DNA of 60,000 nucleotides from positions 2,981,087 through 3,041,086 of the forward strand of contig OX442314.1 of NCBI GenBank assembly GCA_949358305.1, written 5' to 3'. This document shows, in pieces, positions 1 to 11,000 of the stretch. This stretch comes from Strigamia acuminata. Lineage: Eukaryota; Arthropoda; Chilopoda; Geophilomorpha; Linotaeniidae. The translations under genes and the position numbers were made by a program. Positions within the stretch are counted from its first letter, which is position 1, and the number at the start of each line of letters is the position of its first letter. Below the pieces are notes generated by a model that worked only from the letters and a program-made list of their open reading frames with translations, was not told the DNA's origin and searched no databases.

Positions 1-3000
1 TGTGACTGTTTTGTGACTCTACACAATGTCTTATTTGCACCGAACTTTGAGGCGAATCTTGTCTCCGTGAGCAAAATCGACAGAAACAAATTCCACATTG
101 ATATATATGACGGGGAGGTTAATGTCTATCAATCCGACATTCGCTCATCAGTTCTCCGGGCGAAGGAAAAGGCTGGATTATATTACGTGGATGGACTTTG
201 TGTGACCCCCGCTATTGCGACAACGGTTTCGCCGACTCTTCAGCCTGCACCAACAACTCCAGTCAAGATGCTGGTCACTTCTGAGGTTGATTTCGAGCCA
301 ATTCCGAAACCGAAAAAGAAGTCAAAGACAAAAACTGAGCACATGACGGATTTTCGTATCGAGTTGCCATCTTTGGACGTCGTGAACGAAATTCCGACCC
401 CAACTCCTACTAATCCGTTATCGAACCTAAGTCCTACCCAAGCTCAACTCCCTCCTTCCGTCCCATCCCATTCCGACGTCATTCAGTCAATCCCGACGTC
501 ATCCATCCCTAAAACGAGTTCTCCACCTAAAAAGGAGACGGTTGCTGCTGCGGCATCAAGAAAAGACGCAACTGGACTGTGGCATAGTCGTCTTGGCCAC
601 CTCCACACCAAGTCAATGCGTCTTCTGGCAACCAATGATCAGGTCTACGGGATGGAACCGGCTGAAGTGTCCAAGGAGTTGGCATGCAACGACTGTCGAC
701 TTGCAAAGTCAATCCGTAAATCACACAAGCCGGATTTAAACCCAATTTCAACCAAAGCACTGGACCTTCTCCACATGGATGTCTGGGGACCATCAGAAAC
801 CACATCCATTGGGGGAGCTCGTTTCGTATTCACGATAATTGACGACGCCACGCGATATTGTTGGATAACACCGATGGCACAAAAATCTCAAGTCTTCGGC
901 ATATTCAAGGATTTCGTCACCCGTATCGAATGCGTTGCAAGTACTCGTGTGAAGGCTATCCGTTCTGACCGTGGTGGAGAGTTCATGTCGAATGAATTCC
1001 TCGACTACCTTCGAGAGAAGGGCATCGAAGGTCAGCGTACCAACCCTAATTCACCCGCTATGAATGGAACGGCCGAACGAATCAACCGGACAATGGCCGA
1101 AAACGTGAGAGCTGTGTTAAACGAGACCAAACTCCCGGATGCGTTGTGGGCCGAATTGGCTGTGACATTCGCCTACATTAAAAACCGCTCTCCACATTCT
1201 CGTTTAAACAATCAGGTTCCTTATATCCTGTGGCGACAGCGAGCCCTTTCATTGCGGCATCTACGACGAATAGGATCAAAATGTTGGGTGCATTTTACCG
1301 CACCGGGACGCAAGAAGCTCCAAATGCGTGCCTGGGAGGGCTATGTTGTCGGATACGCAGTCGGAACGAGAGGATATCGCATTTGGAACCCATTGGATGA
1401 TAAAATTACCGAATCATGTCATGTCAGGATCGACGAAAGGATATCGTATCGCCGGTCTATTCGAAATGGCAACGGGAATCACCAATCTACGTTTGAATTC
1501 CCGGTTGAAAACGTTCAAAACTTCCCACAATCGACTGTATCGTTTGATGAAAACATCCAGTATCTTGACTGGCCAAAGGGATCGGACTCAGAGGATGAAC
1601 ACTCGTCGTCAGACGATGAGCCTGAGATGCCTCCGCTGGAAGAAAGTTCGAGCTCAGCCGCATCCGCTCAATTTATGACACCTGAGCGACAACTTCTTGA
1701 GGCGTGTGCTTTGAGATTGCCAAGCTCCGATAGTAATCTGGGTGATGACACGGATCGTGACGTTGATGATATAGACGAAGTTTCCCTTGTGCCTATGTCT
1801 ACCTATACTTCTCCTCATGTGTCACCTCAAACTTCACCGCAAACCTCGCCCCCGTTATCCCAACCGGGCTCTCCGAGCAGATTTGTGACTACGCGAAGAA
1901 CAATGGGTACTTCTGTTCTTCAACACACAATTCCAGTTTTTGGTGCAGGACCCATGTCTCCAGCTCCACTTCATGGTATCGAGGTATTACCAACCACTGC
2001 CAGACAGACAGCTTTTATGTGGAGATATATCGGAGGAGATTCGCCGTGTGCTGGTTGGAAACGTGAAGAGCATCTCAGAAAGGATCAGAGACCCGGGAAA
2101 ATTGACACCGACGTTTATTATTTCCCGGAACCGGATGTGCGACTGCGTTCCCGTAAAGACGTCGAAAAATATTGTCAGTTTAATCACATCGAGTACGATC
2201 CGGAGCTCTTCTTCTTTGGCAACATTGAATACACTTTGCCAACGATTCCTGGCCGACATGTGGCTCATCTCTGCCGAACCGAACCCGCATCTTTCGCCGA
2301 AATTCCGAAATTCGACGATGCTCCGAAATGGAGAGAAGCAATCGCAGAGGAACTCGGAACTTTTGAAGAGCGAGAGGTTTATGTTGAAGTACCGAGGCCG
2401 CCAGACACGACGATCCTCGGGTGCAAGTGGATCTTCAAGTTGAAATCTGACGCCGCTGGCAAGATTACTCGTTACCGCGCCCGCCTTGTTGCTCAAGGCT
2501 TCCGACAAACTCTCGGCGTCGACTACGATGAGGTTTTCAGCCCCGTAGTGAACTTTGTGCTCATTCGGATGTTCTTTTGTTTGCTCGTCGTTCTCCGAGG
2601 TTGGAAAGACGCGCACCTCGACGTGAAGTGCGCTTACCTTTACGGTGAGCTCGAGCATAAGGTGTACATGCGCATCCCGGCTGGGGCAACCTGTACAAAT
2701 CCGAACAACGTCTGGCTACTCATAAAATCCCTTTACGGTCTGCACCAGTCGGGAAGACAGTGGTTTGAAAAGCTCGACGAAACGCTTCGATCTCTCGGAT
2801 TCCGCAAACTTCCTGGCTGCAATTGCGTGTACATGTTTGGATCTTCGGCGCTAATGTTAGTCTACGTGGACGATATCGTTCTATTCTACGCAACTGACTC
2901 CGTTCTCGACCGTCTCATCACTCTGATTAGCACCAAGTTTCAGATTGTTAATCTGGGACCCATCACGAAACTACTCGGGGTTGAGTTCATTCGTGACGCT

Positions 3001-3804
3001 GGCAAAACATTCATCAGCCAGCGAACGTACATCGCAAAAATCATAAAGAAGTTCGGCACCGTTATTAATAACCTCGTCAAGGTTCCAGTCACTCCGGGGA
3101 CCATGCTCACAAAAGGACCGACAGAAAACCTAATCGATTTCCCATATCGATCCCTTATTGGATCTCTGTTATTTTTGGCCTCTCGAACTCGCCCCGACAT
3201 CCTGTACTCGGTGATATTCCTTTCACAATTCAACACCTGTTATACGCAAGCTCACATCAAGGCTTTGTTTCAAGTGCTGCAGTACGTGTCTAACACAGCG
3301 GACTACTGCATTGAACTATCGGGATGTTCGACTGGACTTTTGTGGGCATACACCGACGCGTCGTGGGCATCGGACACCGCTACTTCACTCAGCTTCGGAG
3401 GATACATTTGTTATATCGGGAACACGCCAATTGGGTGGTCTTGCCGCAAGCAAACCACAGTCGCCTGTTCGACTATGGAGGCCGAATTTCTTGCCCTAGT
3501 CGACACGGTCAAGGAGCTTTATTGGCTGCATCATGTATACTCCGAATGTTCGATACTCGACCGCGTTCCACGACCCGTCATCTACTCCGACGCACTTGCC
3601 GCTATCCAATTCACCGCGAATGACGTCGAGAACAGTAAGACGAAGCACATTCGCGTTAAGTTCCATTGGCTGCGGGAGTGGTATTCGGCGGGACGTTTCG
3701 AGCTCAGAAAAGTGCCCGGCGATCTTAACGTCGCCGATATATTTACAAAATGGCTCGGCTCGGAACGACTTCGATCACTCATCTCGCGAATCTTCCGACT
3801 CTAA
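1..3804 (+). CDS. Ty1/copia retrotransposon Pol polyprotein, 5' end outside window
   Basis: The frame is open from base 1 and lacks its Gag part, so the start lies to the left. The first codons resemble the end of the copia protease region (LHNVLFAP...NLVSVSKI). A GAG-pre-integrase motif (LWHSRLGHLH) lies near base 575. The integrase core has Asp in HMDVWGP (about 775), Asp in IRSDRGGEF (about 965) and Glu in GTAERINR (about 1070). The RVT_2 reverse transcriptase follows, with WIFKLK near 2430 and the YVDD catalytic motif near 2865. The copia-type RNase H has YTDASW near 3350 and MEAEF near 3477, and the frame ends in TAA. The integrase-before-RT order identifies Ty1/copia. I see no stop or frameshift in 1,268 codons, so the copy is young or was recently active. 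Confidence 0.95.
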   Translation, partial: CDCFVTLHNVLFAPNFEANLVSVSKIDRNKFHIDIYDGEVNVYQSDIRSSVLRAKEKAGLYYVDGLCVTPAIATTVSPTLQPAPTTPVKMLVTSEVDFEPIPKPKKKSKTKTEHMTDFRIELPSLDVVNEIPTPTPTNPLSNLSPTQAQLPPSVPSHSDVIQSIPTSSIPKTSSPPKKETVAAAASRKDATGLWHSRLGHLHTKSMRLLATNDQVYGMEPAEVSKELACNDCRLAKSIRKSHKPDLNPISTKALDLLHMDVWGPSETTSIGGARFVFTIIDDATRYCWITPMAQKSQVFGIFKDFVTRIECVASTRVKAIRSDRGGEFMSNEFLDYLREKGIEGQRTNPNSPAMNGTAERINRTMAENVRAVLNETKLPDALWAELAVTFAYIKNRSPHSRLNNQVPYILWRQRALSLRHLRRIGSKCWVHFTAPGRKKLQMRAWEGYVVGYAVGTRGYRIWNPLDDKITESCHVRIDERISYRRSIRNGNGNHQSTFEFPVENVQNFPQSTVSFDENIQYLDWPKGSDSEDEHSSSDDEPEMPPLEESSSSAASAQFMTPERQLLEACALRLPSSDSNLGDDTDRDVDDIDEVSLVPMSTYTSPHVSPQTSPQTSPPLSQPGSPSRFVTTRRTMGTSVLQHTIPVFGAGPMSPAPLHGIEVLPTTARQTAFMWRYIGGDSPCAGWKREEHLRKDQRPGKIDTDVYYFPEPDVRLRSRKDVEKYCQFNHIEYDPELFFFGNIEYTLPTIPGRHVAHLCRTEPASFAEIPKFDDAPKWREAIAEELGTFEEREVYVEVPRPPDTTILGCKWIFKLKSDAAGKITRYRARLVAQGFRQTLGVDYDEVFSPVVNFVLIRMFFCLLVVLRGWKDAHLDVKCAYLYGELEHKVYMRIPAGATCTNPNNVWLLIKSLYGLHQSGRQWFEKLDETLRSLGFRKLPGCNCVYMFGSSALMLVYVDDIVLFYATDSVLDRLITLISTKFQIVNLGPITKLLGVEFIRDAGKTFISQRTYIAKIIKKFGTVINNLVKVPVTPGTMLTKGPTENLIDFPYRSLIGSLLFLASRTRPDILYSVIFLSQFNTCYTQAHIKALFQVLQYVSNTADYCIELSGCSTGLLWAYTDASWASDTATSLSFGGYICYIGNTPIGWSCRKQTTVACSTMEAEFLALVDTVKELYWLHHVYSECSILDRVPRPVIYSDALAAIQFTANDVENSKTKHIRVKFHWLREWYSAGRFELRKVPGDLNVADIFTKWLGSERLRSLISRIFRL

Positions 3805-4006
3805 AATTATCGACATTCCTAATTTATTTGCCCGACATCGAGGATCATCGAGCTCCAGTGGGAATATTCGGGCTTCCGTAGAGTTCTTCAATGACAGTAC
3901 CCGGCTCGGTGATTCGAACTTTATTGTTTATATTTTCTCGTAACACACTGTAATTCCAGTACCCGTTCTGTATTTCCCCGAACCTATTTACATCGAAGGG
4001 GGGATT

Positions 4007-4552
4007 TGTTGGTCTACGGACCGTGTTTGTAGTCGATGTAAGACAGATTCGGCTTGTATTATCATTTTACCGGTGTATTTCTCAATTATTGCTTATTTAC
4101 CGATCTTTTAAGTTGTTTATCATATTTTTGGTCATTTAGTCATTGTTTATGTATTTTAGCATGAGGCACCATGCATTTGTTAGTTTTGGAAGTTACTTTG
4201 ACTATTTTCCTAATTTGCAATGTTGTATTGCGACACAAGGTGTCGCTACTCACTCTCTCTCGAATCCAAGATGGCGCTGCACACGGAGTTGCTTGCCCAT
4301 CCTTTTTCCCAACCTGATTTGGACCACTATGTAAGATATTTTGTTTATATTAAATCATTTTATTATTTGTATATGCTATTTGCATCATTCCACGGCATAT
4401 AAGTGCTTGTGCACGGCCGTATCTTGCTCGAAACGTTTTCGGCGCGAGTATTCTGCGCGCGAGAATTTGCGAGCACTCTGCGAGTCGGGTTCCGACTCTG
4501 TTTTCGATTTTTCGCTCGTAATTCCGAGCTAATTTCCTCCTCCTCTGCTACA
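4007..4552 (+). repeat. 3' LTR of the copia element
   Basis: A purine tract (GAAGGGGGGATT, 3995-4006) fits a polypurine tract and is followed at once by TGTTGG. A TATAAG box lies at about 4398. A CTACA ending at 4552 gives the expected CA terminus, just where a minus-strand gag-like reading frame begins to make sense. The 5' LTR is outside the window, so the right boundary and the target-site duplication (expected TCTGC from 4553) cannot be confirmed here. Confidence 0.65.
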
Positions 4553-5366
4553 TCTGCACCACCGTGGTCGCGGGACCCGTCTGCGAACACTGGGACGCGA
4601 TGAGGTATTTTGTGCCAACAACTCCGAATTCCGCGTCTCCTTCTCCGCATTACGCGCCTCCGTTTCCGCATTACGCGCCGCCGTCTCCGACTTGTCCCGC
4701 ATCAACATCTTCATCATCTCGGCCATTTGAAAAACCATCAATTCGGCGGACGATGCCCCACTTCCGCCGGCTGGACGTGCCGCCTCCTCCGCTTCCAGTT
4801 TCTCCGCCTCCAACCTTTCTTTCGCCAATTCCTCCGCTGACGTTTTCTCTACGATCTCCGCATCGTCTTCCACCAACTTCTCCGCCGCGATTCTCTCCGC
4901 CTCCGCCGCCTCAAACGCTGCGATTTCCTTGTTATTTTGCAAAAGTACCGTCATCAAGTCTTGCTTCAAATTGCTCGTCGATTCCAATCCGCGCCTGTCG
5001 ATTTCTCCTTTCAAAATCGTCACCGTGAATACGTTCAGGACGTCCTCGACGACGGACAAAAGCGACGAACGACATCCTTGCAAAATTACCGCCAAATTTT
5101 CCGCCATTACGTCCGCCACGTGTTTCGCAAAATTTTCAACAACAATCACCGATCTCGTCAACCACCGACAATGATCACCAACAACTTTTCAACTGCTTAT
5201 ATACGTCTCCGTCTCCAAATCGAACGTTATCTGGACGTTTTCCACGTGTAACGCGCGTCGTCTCCTTCGTCTCCGTCCCCAAATTTCTCCGCAACTCGAT
5301 TTTCGAAAATGTTAAGCCCACGCGCTCTTCATCCAAATCGCCGTCATCAATTTCCAACTGTTTCAA
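4553..5366 (-). pseudogene. Gag-like remnant of minus-strand LTR element D, interrupted by the copia insertion
   Basis: Two minus-strand reading frames (5366-5175 and 5161-4553) lie directly downstream of a primer binding site. The second encodes a charged coiled-coil protein with repeated ARNAE/TRNSE-like segments, rich in Glu, Ala and Lys, and has no zinc knuckle before the break. The frames are out of register, so the copy is decayed or the first part is leader. The frame is cut where the copia LTR ends. I infer Gag from position; the sequence shows no diagnostic Gag domain. The copy would continue beyond the copia element, outside the window. Confidence 0.5.
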
Positions 5367-5395
5367 CTATTTCACCTTCCCCAAAGTCTTTTTAT

Positions 5396-5408
5396 GTCGA
5401 CTGCGCCA
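5396..5408 (-). other. Primer binding site of element D (tRNA-Ser-like)
   Basis: On the minus strand this reads TGGCGCAGTCGAC directly after an LTR ending in ...CTCACA. The same 13 bases follow the 5' LTR of the gypsy element at 13401. The complement ends in CCA and resembles the acceptor end of animal tRNA-Ser with one mismatch. The tRNA assignment is from memory. Confidence 0.7.
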
Positions 5409-6387
5409 TGTGAGAATGATAAAGACAACCGATCAAGATGATTGTCTAAACTAGACTGATTTATTCATAAAACCTAGAACCAATCATACAAAAGATAGAA
5501 CAAGTCTCAAAATGACCCCCAGGGGGAGCTATCGCTCACACACCAGTCTTGTGGAAAAATTACTCTTTTCCTGAAACGTTCGATCGAACAGTCCACTTGC
5601 TTGAGTAGTTGAAACTATTGTTTTTGTACTCGTATCGCAAAATGAAGAATAAACGTCCATACTCTCTAACTTCCTTTTAGAAGATTGAGGATTGTGAATC
5701 TGGTCTCCCGACCTTTGTCGTGGTGGACTGGATTGGTCACGTCCTCTAAACGGCAAAACTTTTGTGAACGATTGTTCGACAATTGCTTGATTTGGATTGG
5801 AAATTGGCTGTGAAATCCTATCGTTGAGTTTTTTGTTTAGCTCATGCTCCACTACATACGTAATCGCTTCGTCTAAATTCGCAAATTGAAATGGATCTAA
5901 TCCATACGGTTGACAGTAGTTTCTTATAGACTTCCAATCTACGATACTTTTAAAGTACGATCGGTTACTTAAATCTTCTTGGAGATCGACCATACTCAGT
6001 GGTTTTTTAGTCATACTAAATTCAAAATCTGAAGATTTTGATTCTTTAATTATAAAGAAACACGAATATATTCTTTTAAAGAATAATATAATACACTTTT
6101 CAACGAGAAATACTTCTAAATTTTACTTTTAACAAAGTAAAATTAACCTTCGCGTTTGTTTAACACGTGTTAGCTTTGCAGGTTACACGGTACGAAATTC
6201 GAATCGTGACTGAAATCGGACGGCGTGATCAAGATGGCTCTGGAACACGTCTCTGGGTCTGGTCTGGAAACGAATGATCAGTGTCTGATCTGGTCCGCCT
6301 TTAATAGCAGGGGGCTGGGGGTCCCTAAATCTCCTAGCTCCTGATTGGCAGATTTTACTGATAGCCAATGGTATAATGGACGTTACA
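5409..6387 (-). repeat. Probable 5' LTR of element D
   Basis: The low end (TGTGAG on the plus strand, so ...CTCACA in sense) abuts the PBS. In sense orientation a TATA-like box (GCTATTAAAGGC, about 6297-6305) lies near the upper end and an AATAAA signal (5460-5465) near the lower end, the expected U3-R-U5 order. The upper limit at 6387 rests only on a TGTAACG start about 85 bp upstream of the TATA-like box. No second LTR copy was seen. Confidence 0.55.
5529..6014 (-). CDS. Unrecognised 161-residue reading frame inside LTR D
   Basis: The frame starts with ATG and runs 161 codons between the putative promoter (about 6300) and poly(A) signal (5460) of LTR D, so an LTR-initiated transcript would carry it. 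I recognise no family. The first half is acidic and mixed, with an aromatic cluster and the segment LDEAITYVVEHELNKKL that could form a helix. The second half is Ser, Arg and Gln rich and looks disordered. There is no signal peptide, membrane segment or zinc motif. It could be an LTR accessory ORF, a chance frame, or a small host fragment captured by the element. Confidence 0.35.
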   Translation of the reverse strand: MTKKPLSMVDLQEDLSNRSYFKSIVDWKSIRNYCQPYGLDPFQFANLDEAITYVVEHELNKKLNDRISQPISNPNQAIVEQSFTKVLPFRGRDQSSPPRQRSGDQIHNPQSSKRKLESMDVYSSFCDTSTKTIVSTTQASGLFDRTFQEKSNFSTRLVCER

Positions 6388-9300
6388 CCTGATTAGCTGT
6401 TCTCTACTAAGTCCGTTCCCTTCGGAATTTCCGTTTTACCGTTAAAATAAAAATTCCTTCGAGAAATATTCGTAAATATGTCCAAGTGTATTTTTCCATA
6501 AAATAAAGTAAATTTACTTCAATCTTTTGAACTTTGGGATTTTTACTAATCCAAATAATTAAATAATTTTCTTCGAAAATATTCTTCGTTAATTATTCCG
6601 TTTTTGAGTAATATCATTACAACCATGGTTTTAATAAAGTTTTCTCAAACTCTCACTTTTCCTTATCCTTATTCAACTATCTTTTAAATAGTCATCCATT
6701 TGTAATTGAAATCTATTTTGATATTTCCAACACTGTATTATTTCCAATAGGAAAAATAATTTGACCAAGTCTTTACTTTTTCGGGGCTAAATTCCATTTT
6801 TCGAGTGTAAAAAATAAATTTTCACCATCCATCTCCCCCTTTTATAACAAATTTTTTAACAAATAAAAATTCGTTAAAATTCTTTACATTTGTTTTGCGA
6901 GAAAAATTATCTAATTCTCTAATTTTCCAAAAGAAAATATTCGAAATTTTACTTTAAACGATAAAGTTATTGGTACAAATGTGTACTTGTTTTTCGGGAG
7001 AAAACTATTCGACAATCCTTTAGACTTTTGGGTAAAAATTATTTATCAAATCTTTCTTTTTGATGCAAATTGCTTTGATTTTTCGAAAGAAAATATCTAG
7101 CTAAATTCCACTTTTCCTGAGCGGACAATTGTTTTCACAATTGGTTATTCCTTGGCGGTACTTACGAAGGACGTGTCTTTTGATTATTCGTTTTATAATA
7201 ATTCGTCCCCCTTATCTCGAATAACGAGATGTTTTGCAGAAATCTTTTATCTTTTGAAATAAAAGAATATTTAGATCGCAATTTCCGTAAATACCTTCAT
7301 CTGTTGCAGCATTTCCTCAAATCAACTTTTTCAGAATGAAAAGACAAATCTGGAGAACTTCACTGTCAAACTTCTATTCCTATCGCACCAAAATTCGTAA
7401 TTCACTGTTTTGGAATTCCGTGTAATGCGTGACACACAATAACAGTATCGATGTCACTATTAAGCAGTTTACTACTTGGTCGGCACGAGGACATGTAAAT
7501 TACCTTTTTGCCGATAAAATAGTTTTTCTTGAAAATATTTGTAATTGATTTTTTTTTTGCACAACTACTTTTGAATGAAATAAACTGAATTTATCTCAGA
7601 TTTTTGTTAATTGATTCTACACAACGTAACATTCCCTTTAAGGTTGGATTTGCATCGAAATTCTGTTTTTAAAAGAACTTTTCCTTCAGTTATTGCAAAT
7701 AAAATTATTACAACAGTTTTTCTGATTAAACTTTGACACGTAAATTACTAACGAAATATATTCACATTCCATTAGCCTTTAGGAAAATTGACTAGATTCT
7801 TATTTTTAGAGACAATAATATATCTAGAATATTTTCTTTTCCGAATAAAATCTATGTTCAATAGAAAATAAACTTTTTCTGCAATTCTTAGTTTTTCGAA
7901 TGGAAAAATACAACTCTTCATCAGCGGTGATTTATTTGATTTTTCCGAAAGAAAAATAATCACTTTGAAACTTATTTTCTTCGTTTAAACCAGCTATCTG
8001 ATTTTAAAGCTTCAATCCAGTCAAGAAATATTCGATCTGTAAATATTCTATGTGGCAAAGTTCGTAGCCACAAATGGATTTGTTATTCCGAGTAAGAAAT
8101 CTTCCACGTTGGAAAATGTCCGATTAGATTACTAATGTATTCGTTGTTTTTAAAACAGCTAAATTTCATTTAGAAATTCTCAAGATTTGGGAGACCCAAA
8201 TATCGTTGGGAGTTTAAAACATTGTTAACATTTCCGAAAAGAGAAGATTGGATAAAATCTTTTACTTTTCCACGGGAAACCGTTTATTATGATTCGTAAT
8301 TTTTTCGACGAAAATATACTATTCCATGTGGTCGGCAGTTTCATTCGCCGCCATTTTAATTTTCCATTGTTTTCCGAAGAAAACTGTACTTTTTGAAAAT
8401 AGTTAATTCCTTCAAATAAAGGTAATATTATTTCGATTTTGCGAATCTTTTCTCGCGAATTTGAGTGTGTTATTCTTTCAAACAACTAGATTATCTTGGG
8501 TACCGATGGCGGTGGAAAATAAGTTCACGACACTTAAATAAATCTCTACGAACCTTCGGTAACATTTCCACGCTGTTTTTAATTCGTTGTCCGCCGTAAT
8601 TTCCAAGCATTTGTTCGCACCTTGCGTCGAAGGTTTTGAGTGGCTTTCCGGTCACGCTTTTAACGGAGATCGTCGCGTATTGCTACGGCGCGTGGTCGCT
8701 GGGTATCGGCGTCGACGTACCGTTACAGGAAACTTAATTTCTTGTAAATATTTCCAAATAGTTGCGGTGTTTTTATTATTTTAACTTTCGAGTGGCAAGA
8801 TAAATTTATTAGAAGTCCGCCTTCTAAACTTGTATGTATTTAGCTTTTCAAATAAAAACAACATCAAAAATATCTGTATTCTTATTTCACTCGAAACTTT
8901 TTGATTTCTTATTTTAAAAATACTTCGTATTCCTTAAGTTTTCGAACGAAAAATAGTAAAGAAAATTTACTAAACGTTTTCCAACTCATCAGTCTAACTT
9001 TTCACATAAACGGAAAATCTATTTGTCTGTTTTTAACTAAATCTTTTTAGTTAAATATTTATCCCAAAAATTCTCTTTTGCAATTCAATCGAATTAACTT
9101 GTAACCTATCTTGATCACTTGTGATAGGTTTGAAATTTCGAAATTTCTTTTGTGAAGGACTGGATTTTTAATTCTCTTCGAGAAAATAAAATATGTTTTG
9201 AAACTGTTACTTGTCAAACTTTATTTTAAAGTTTTAATCTCAATTTATCTCTGAATTCACTTTATTAAATTCTCATGAATTTAAACTTTGCAACCTTATC

Positions 9301-9511
9301 TCGGTGATAGGTTGGTAGTATTTGAAATTCCTTAACTTTTCGAACGAAAATAATGAAGGAAAATCTGCTACACGTTTCTATTTCATCAGTTTAACTTTTC
9401 GGATGAAAAGTAAAACTGAAAAGCTGTTTGTCTATTTTTAACTAAATCTGTTTAGTTAATATTTATCTCAAAAGTTCACTGTTTGCAATTCAATCGAATT
9501 AATTGCAACCT
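6388..9511. other. Decayed AT-rich sequence, no gene seen
   Basis: If element E runs downward from its PBS at 9512-9529, this stretch is where its body should be, but no Gag or Pol frame is recognisable on either strand. The sequence is AT-rich, with scattered CGAAAGAAAA-like tokens. I take it for degraded retroelement interior. Confidence 0.4.
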
Positions 9512-9515
9512 ATCT
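8937..9515. repeat. Diverged direct repeat, two copies about 390 bp apart
   Basis: The block at about 8937-9130 recurs at about 9333-9515. Shared landmarks are TTTTCGAACGAAAA, CATCAGT-TAACTTTTC, TTTTTAACTAAATCT, TTTAGTTAA-ATTTATC, TTGCAATTCAATCGAATTAA and AACCTATCT, in the same order. Identity is roughly 80 per cent by eye, so the duplication is old. Confidence 0.6.
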
Positions 9516-9529
9516 CGGTGGGACCTCCA
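9512..9529 (-). other. Primer binding site of element E, complementary to tRNA-Gln
   Basis: The plus strand reads ATCTCGGTGGGACCTCCA, which matches the 3' end of animal tRNA-Gln with its added CCA over 18 bases as I remember that tRNA. The minus strand is therefore a PBS. Two bases (CG) separate it from the LTR end at 9532. No other part of a tRNA cloverleaf is present, so it is not a tRNA gene. Confidence 0.75.
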
Positions 9530-9531
9530 CG

Positions 9532-11000
9532 TGTGACGGTGACGACCACAACTTCCTAGCTCTACTAGTACCGGGTATAAGTCGCATAAACAGTGAATAT
9601 ATTGGAGATAAATACAAGACAAAGATGGCTCTCAAAACAACTACATTTATTGTTACCAAACAATATGATCGCTACTAAAGTTATACATGCGATTAAGCCG
9701 ACATTTGGCCAGTTAAAAGTATAATTAAACTATACAAAAGTTGGCTGTAAAACAGCCCTGAAATAATATCAATGCGTATCCTGGATTCGGGAATGGTCTG
9801 GTCACCACTCGACCGGGTTTACAGATGTCATCGGGGCCGGTCTGGCTGCGTCCTCGAGTCCGGGATGGCTTCGTGATCCTCGTGGCTTCTGTCGGTGTTG
9901 TTAAGCGTAACTGGGTTCGTGTAATGCTTCGCTGGGTTGATAGATCAGTTGATCCGAGAGGTGCGGTTGACTCATGTGCACCGCCACAACTTTGGGAGGA
10001 TATTGGTTTAAGTAAATGGATTCATTTACTTATCAATATTCCGACTTCGAATTATATTTAATTCGAGATGTTGTGATTTTATTTAGATGTTCCGCTTTAA
10101 CAATTGTTGCCAAATTGTTGTTACATTGGGTTCAATGTAATGTAACTAAGTCTTCTTGACTTAATTGTTTAACTTGTATCCAAGTTAATATTGTTCTGTT
10201 GATAAAGTAATAATGATTAGGCTTCCCGTCGCAATCACGCAGTTGCCATCGATAAACACGCCTTGCCATGCAGAACTGTATCAAGCGTCTCCGGCGCAGC
10301 AGCACGGTCGTCCATCGAGTGGTTGACGGTACCACATACACCGGGGGTTATAGCTCGCGGCTCCACACAGCAGTTTAGCCCTTCGTGGTACTAATGACAA
10401 GCTGACTGCTTTGGCTCCGCTCATCATGGGAATTAGTTTACCAAACACTTGGTGCTACTCGTGGTTACTGTCAAACAGACTGCTTTGGCACCAACAGGCG
10501 ATGGAACCAACTTCCAATAATAATTGGCGCTACTTGCGGTTACAGAATGCTTTCGTACCGCAAATGACCATTCTGTCCTGCCAGGAGGATACTGAATTGC
10601 ATAGAAGCGGGTTCTCCTCGGCGAGACCGTTGATTGAACATTAGAATCCAACTTAAAACCTTCAATCGGTTAAATGTATTGTTCGGCGGAACAATGCGCG
10701 GTTTCAAGCGATTAAACCATCAACAAGAAACCAAATAACTCATACTAAATACCGTACGAAACATATACCAAATGCCGTATAAAACATATACCAAATACCG
10801 TATAAAAACATATACGAATACCGTATAAATGCTGTATAAACATATACCAAATGCCTTGAATACAAGAACTACGAGTTGACTTATAACTAAGAACTGTGAC
10901 TGTGTGTGATTTGACTGATTACTGAACTTCTTCTCTTACTTACTGACCGATTGTCGAGGAATATATATCGTATTGGATTAAGGGATTTTATCACTTATCC
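9532..11000 (-). repeat. 5' LTR of element E (upper boundary uncertain)
   Basis: The low end TGTGAC lies two bases from the PBS. In sense orientation AATAAA lies at 9646-9651 and a TATATAT box at about 10961-10968, so the U3-R-U5 order is intact. It may extend to 11457, where a TACAACA ending would give TGTTGTA in sense. No partner LTR was found in the window, and no significant coding frame lies in it. Confidence 0.5.
10745..10860. repeat. Short tandem array, unit about 22 bp
   Basis: About five imperfect copies of a unit containing AAACATATACCAAATACCGT occur inside LTR E, just below its TATA-like box, so they lie in the transcribed side of the LTR. Confidence 0.7.

Noticed and set aside
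4564-5028. 154-codon Pro/Ser-rich plus-strand frame
   Set aside because: It is the antisense shadow of the charged minus-strand gag-like frame, with composition explained by GAG/GAA codons on the other strand.
9512-9529. Possible tRNA-Gln gene
   Set aside because: Only the 18-base acceptor end including CCA is present; no anticodon arm or D arm. It fits a primer binding site next to an LTR end.
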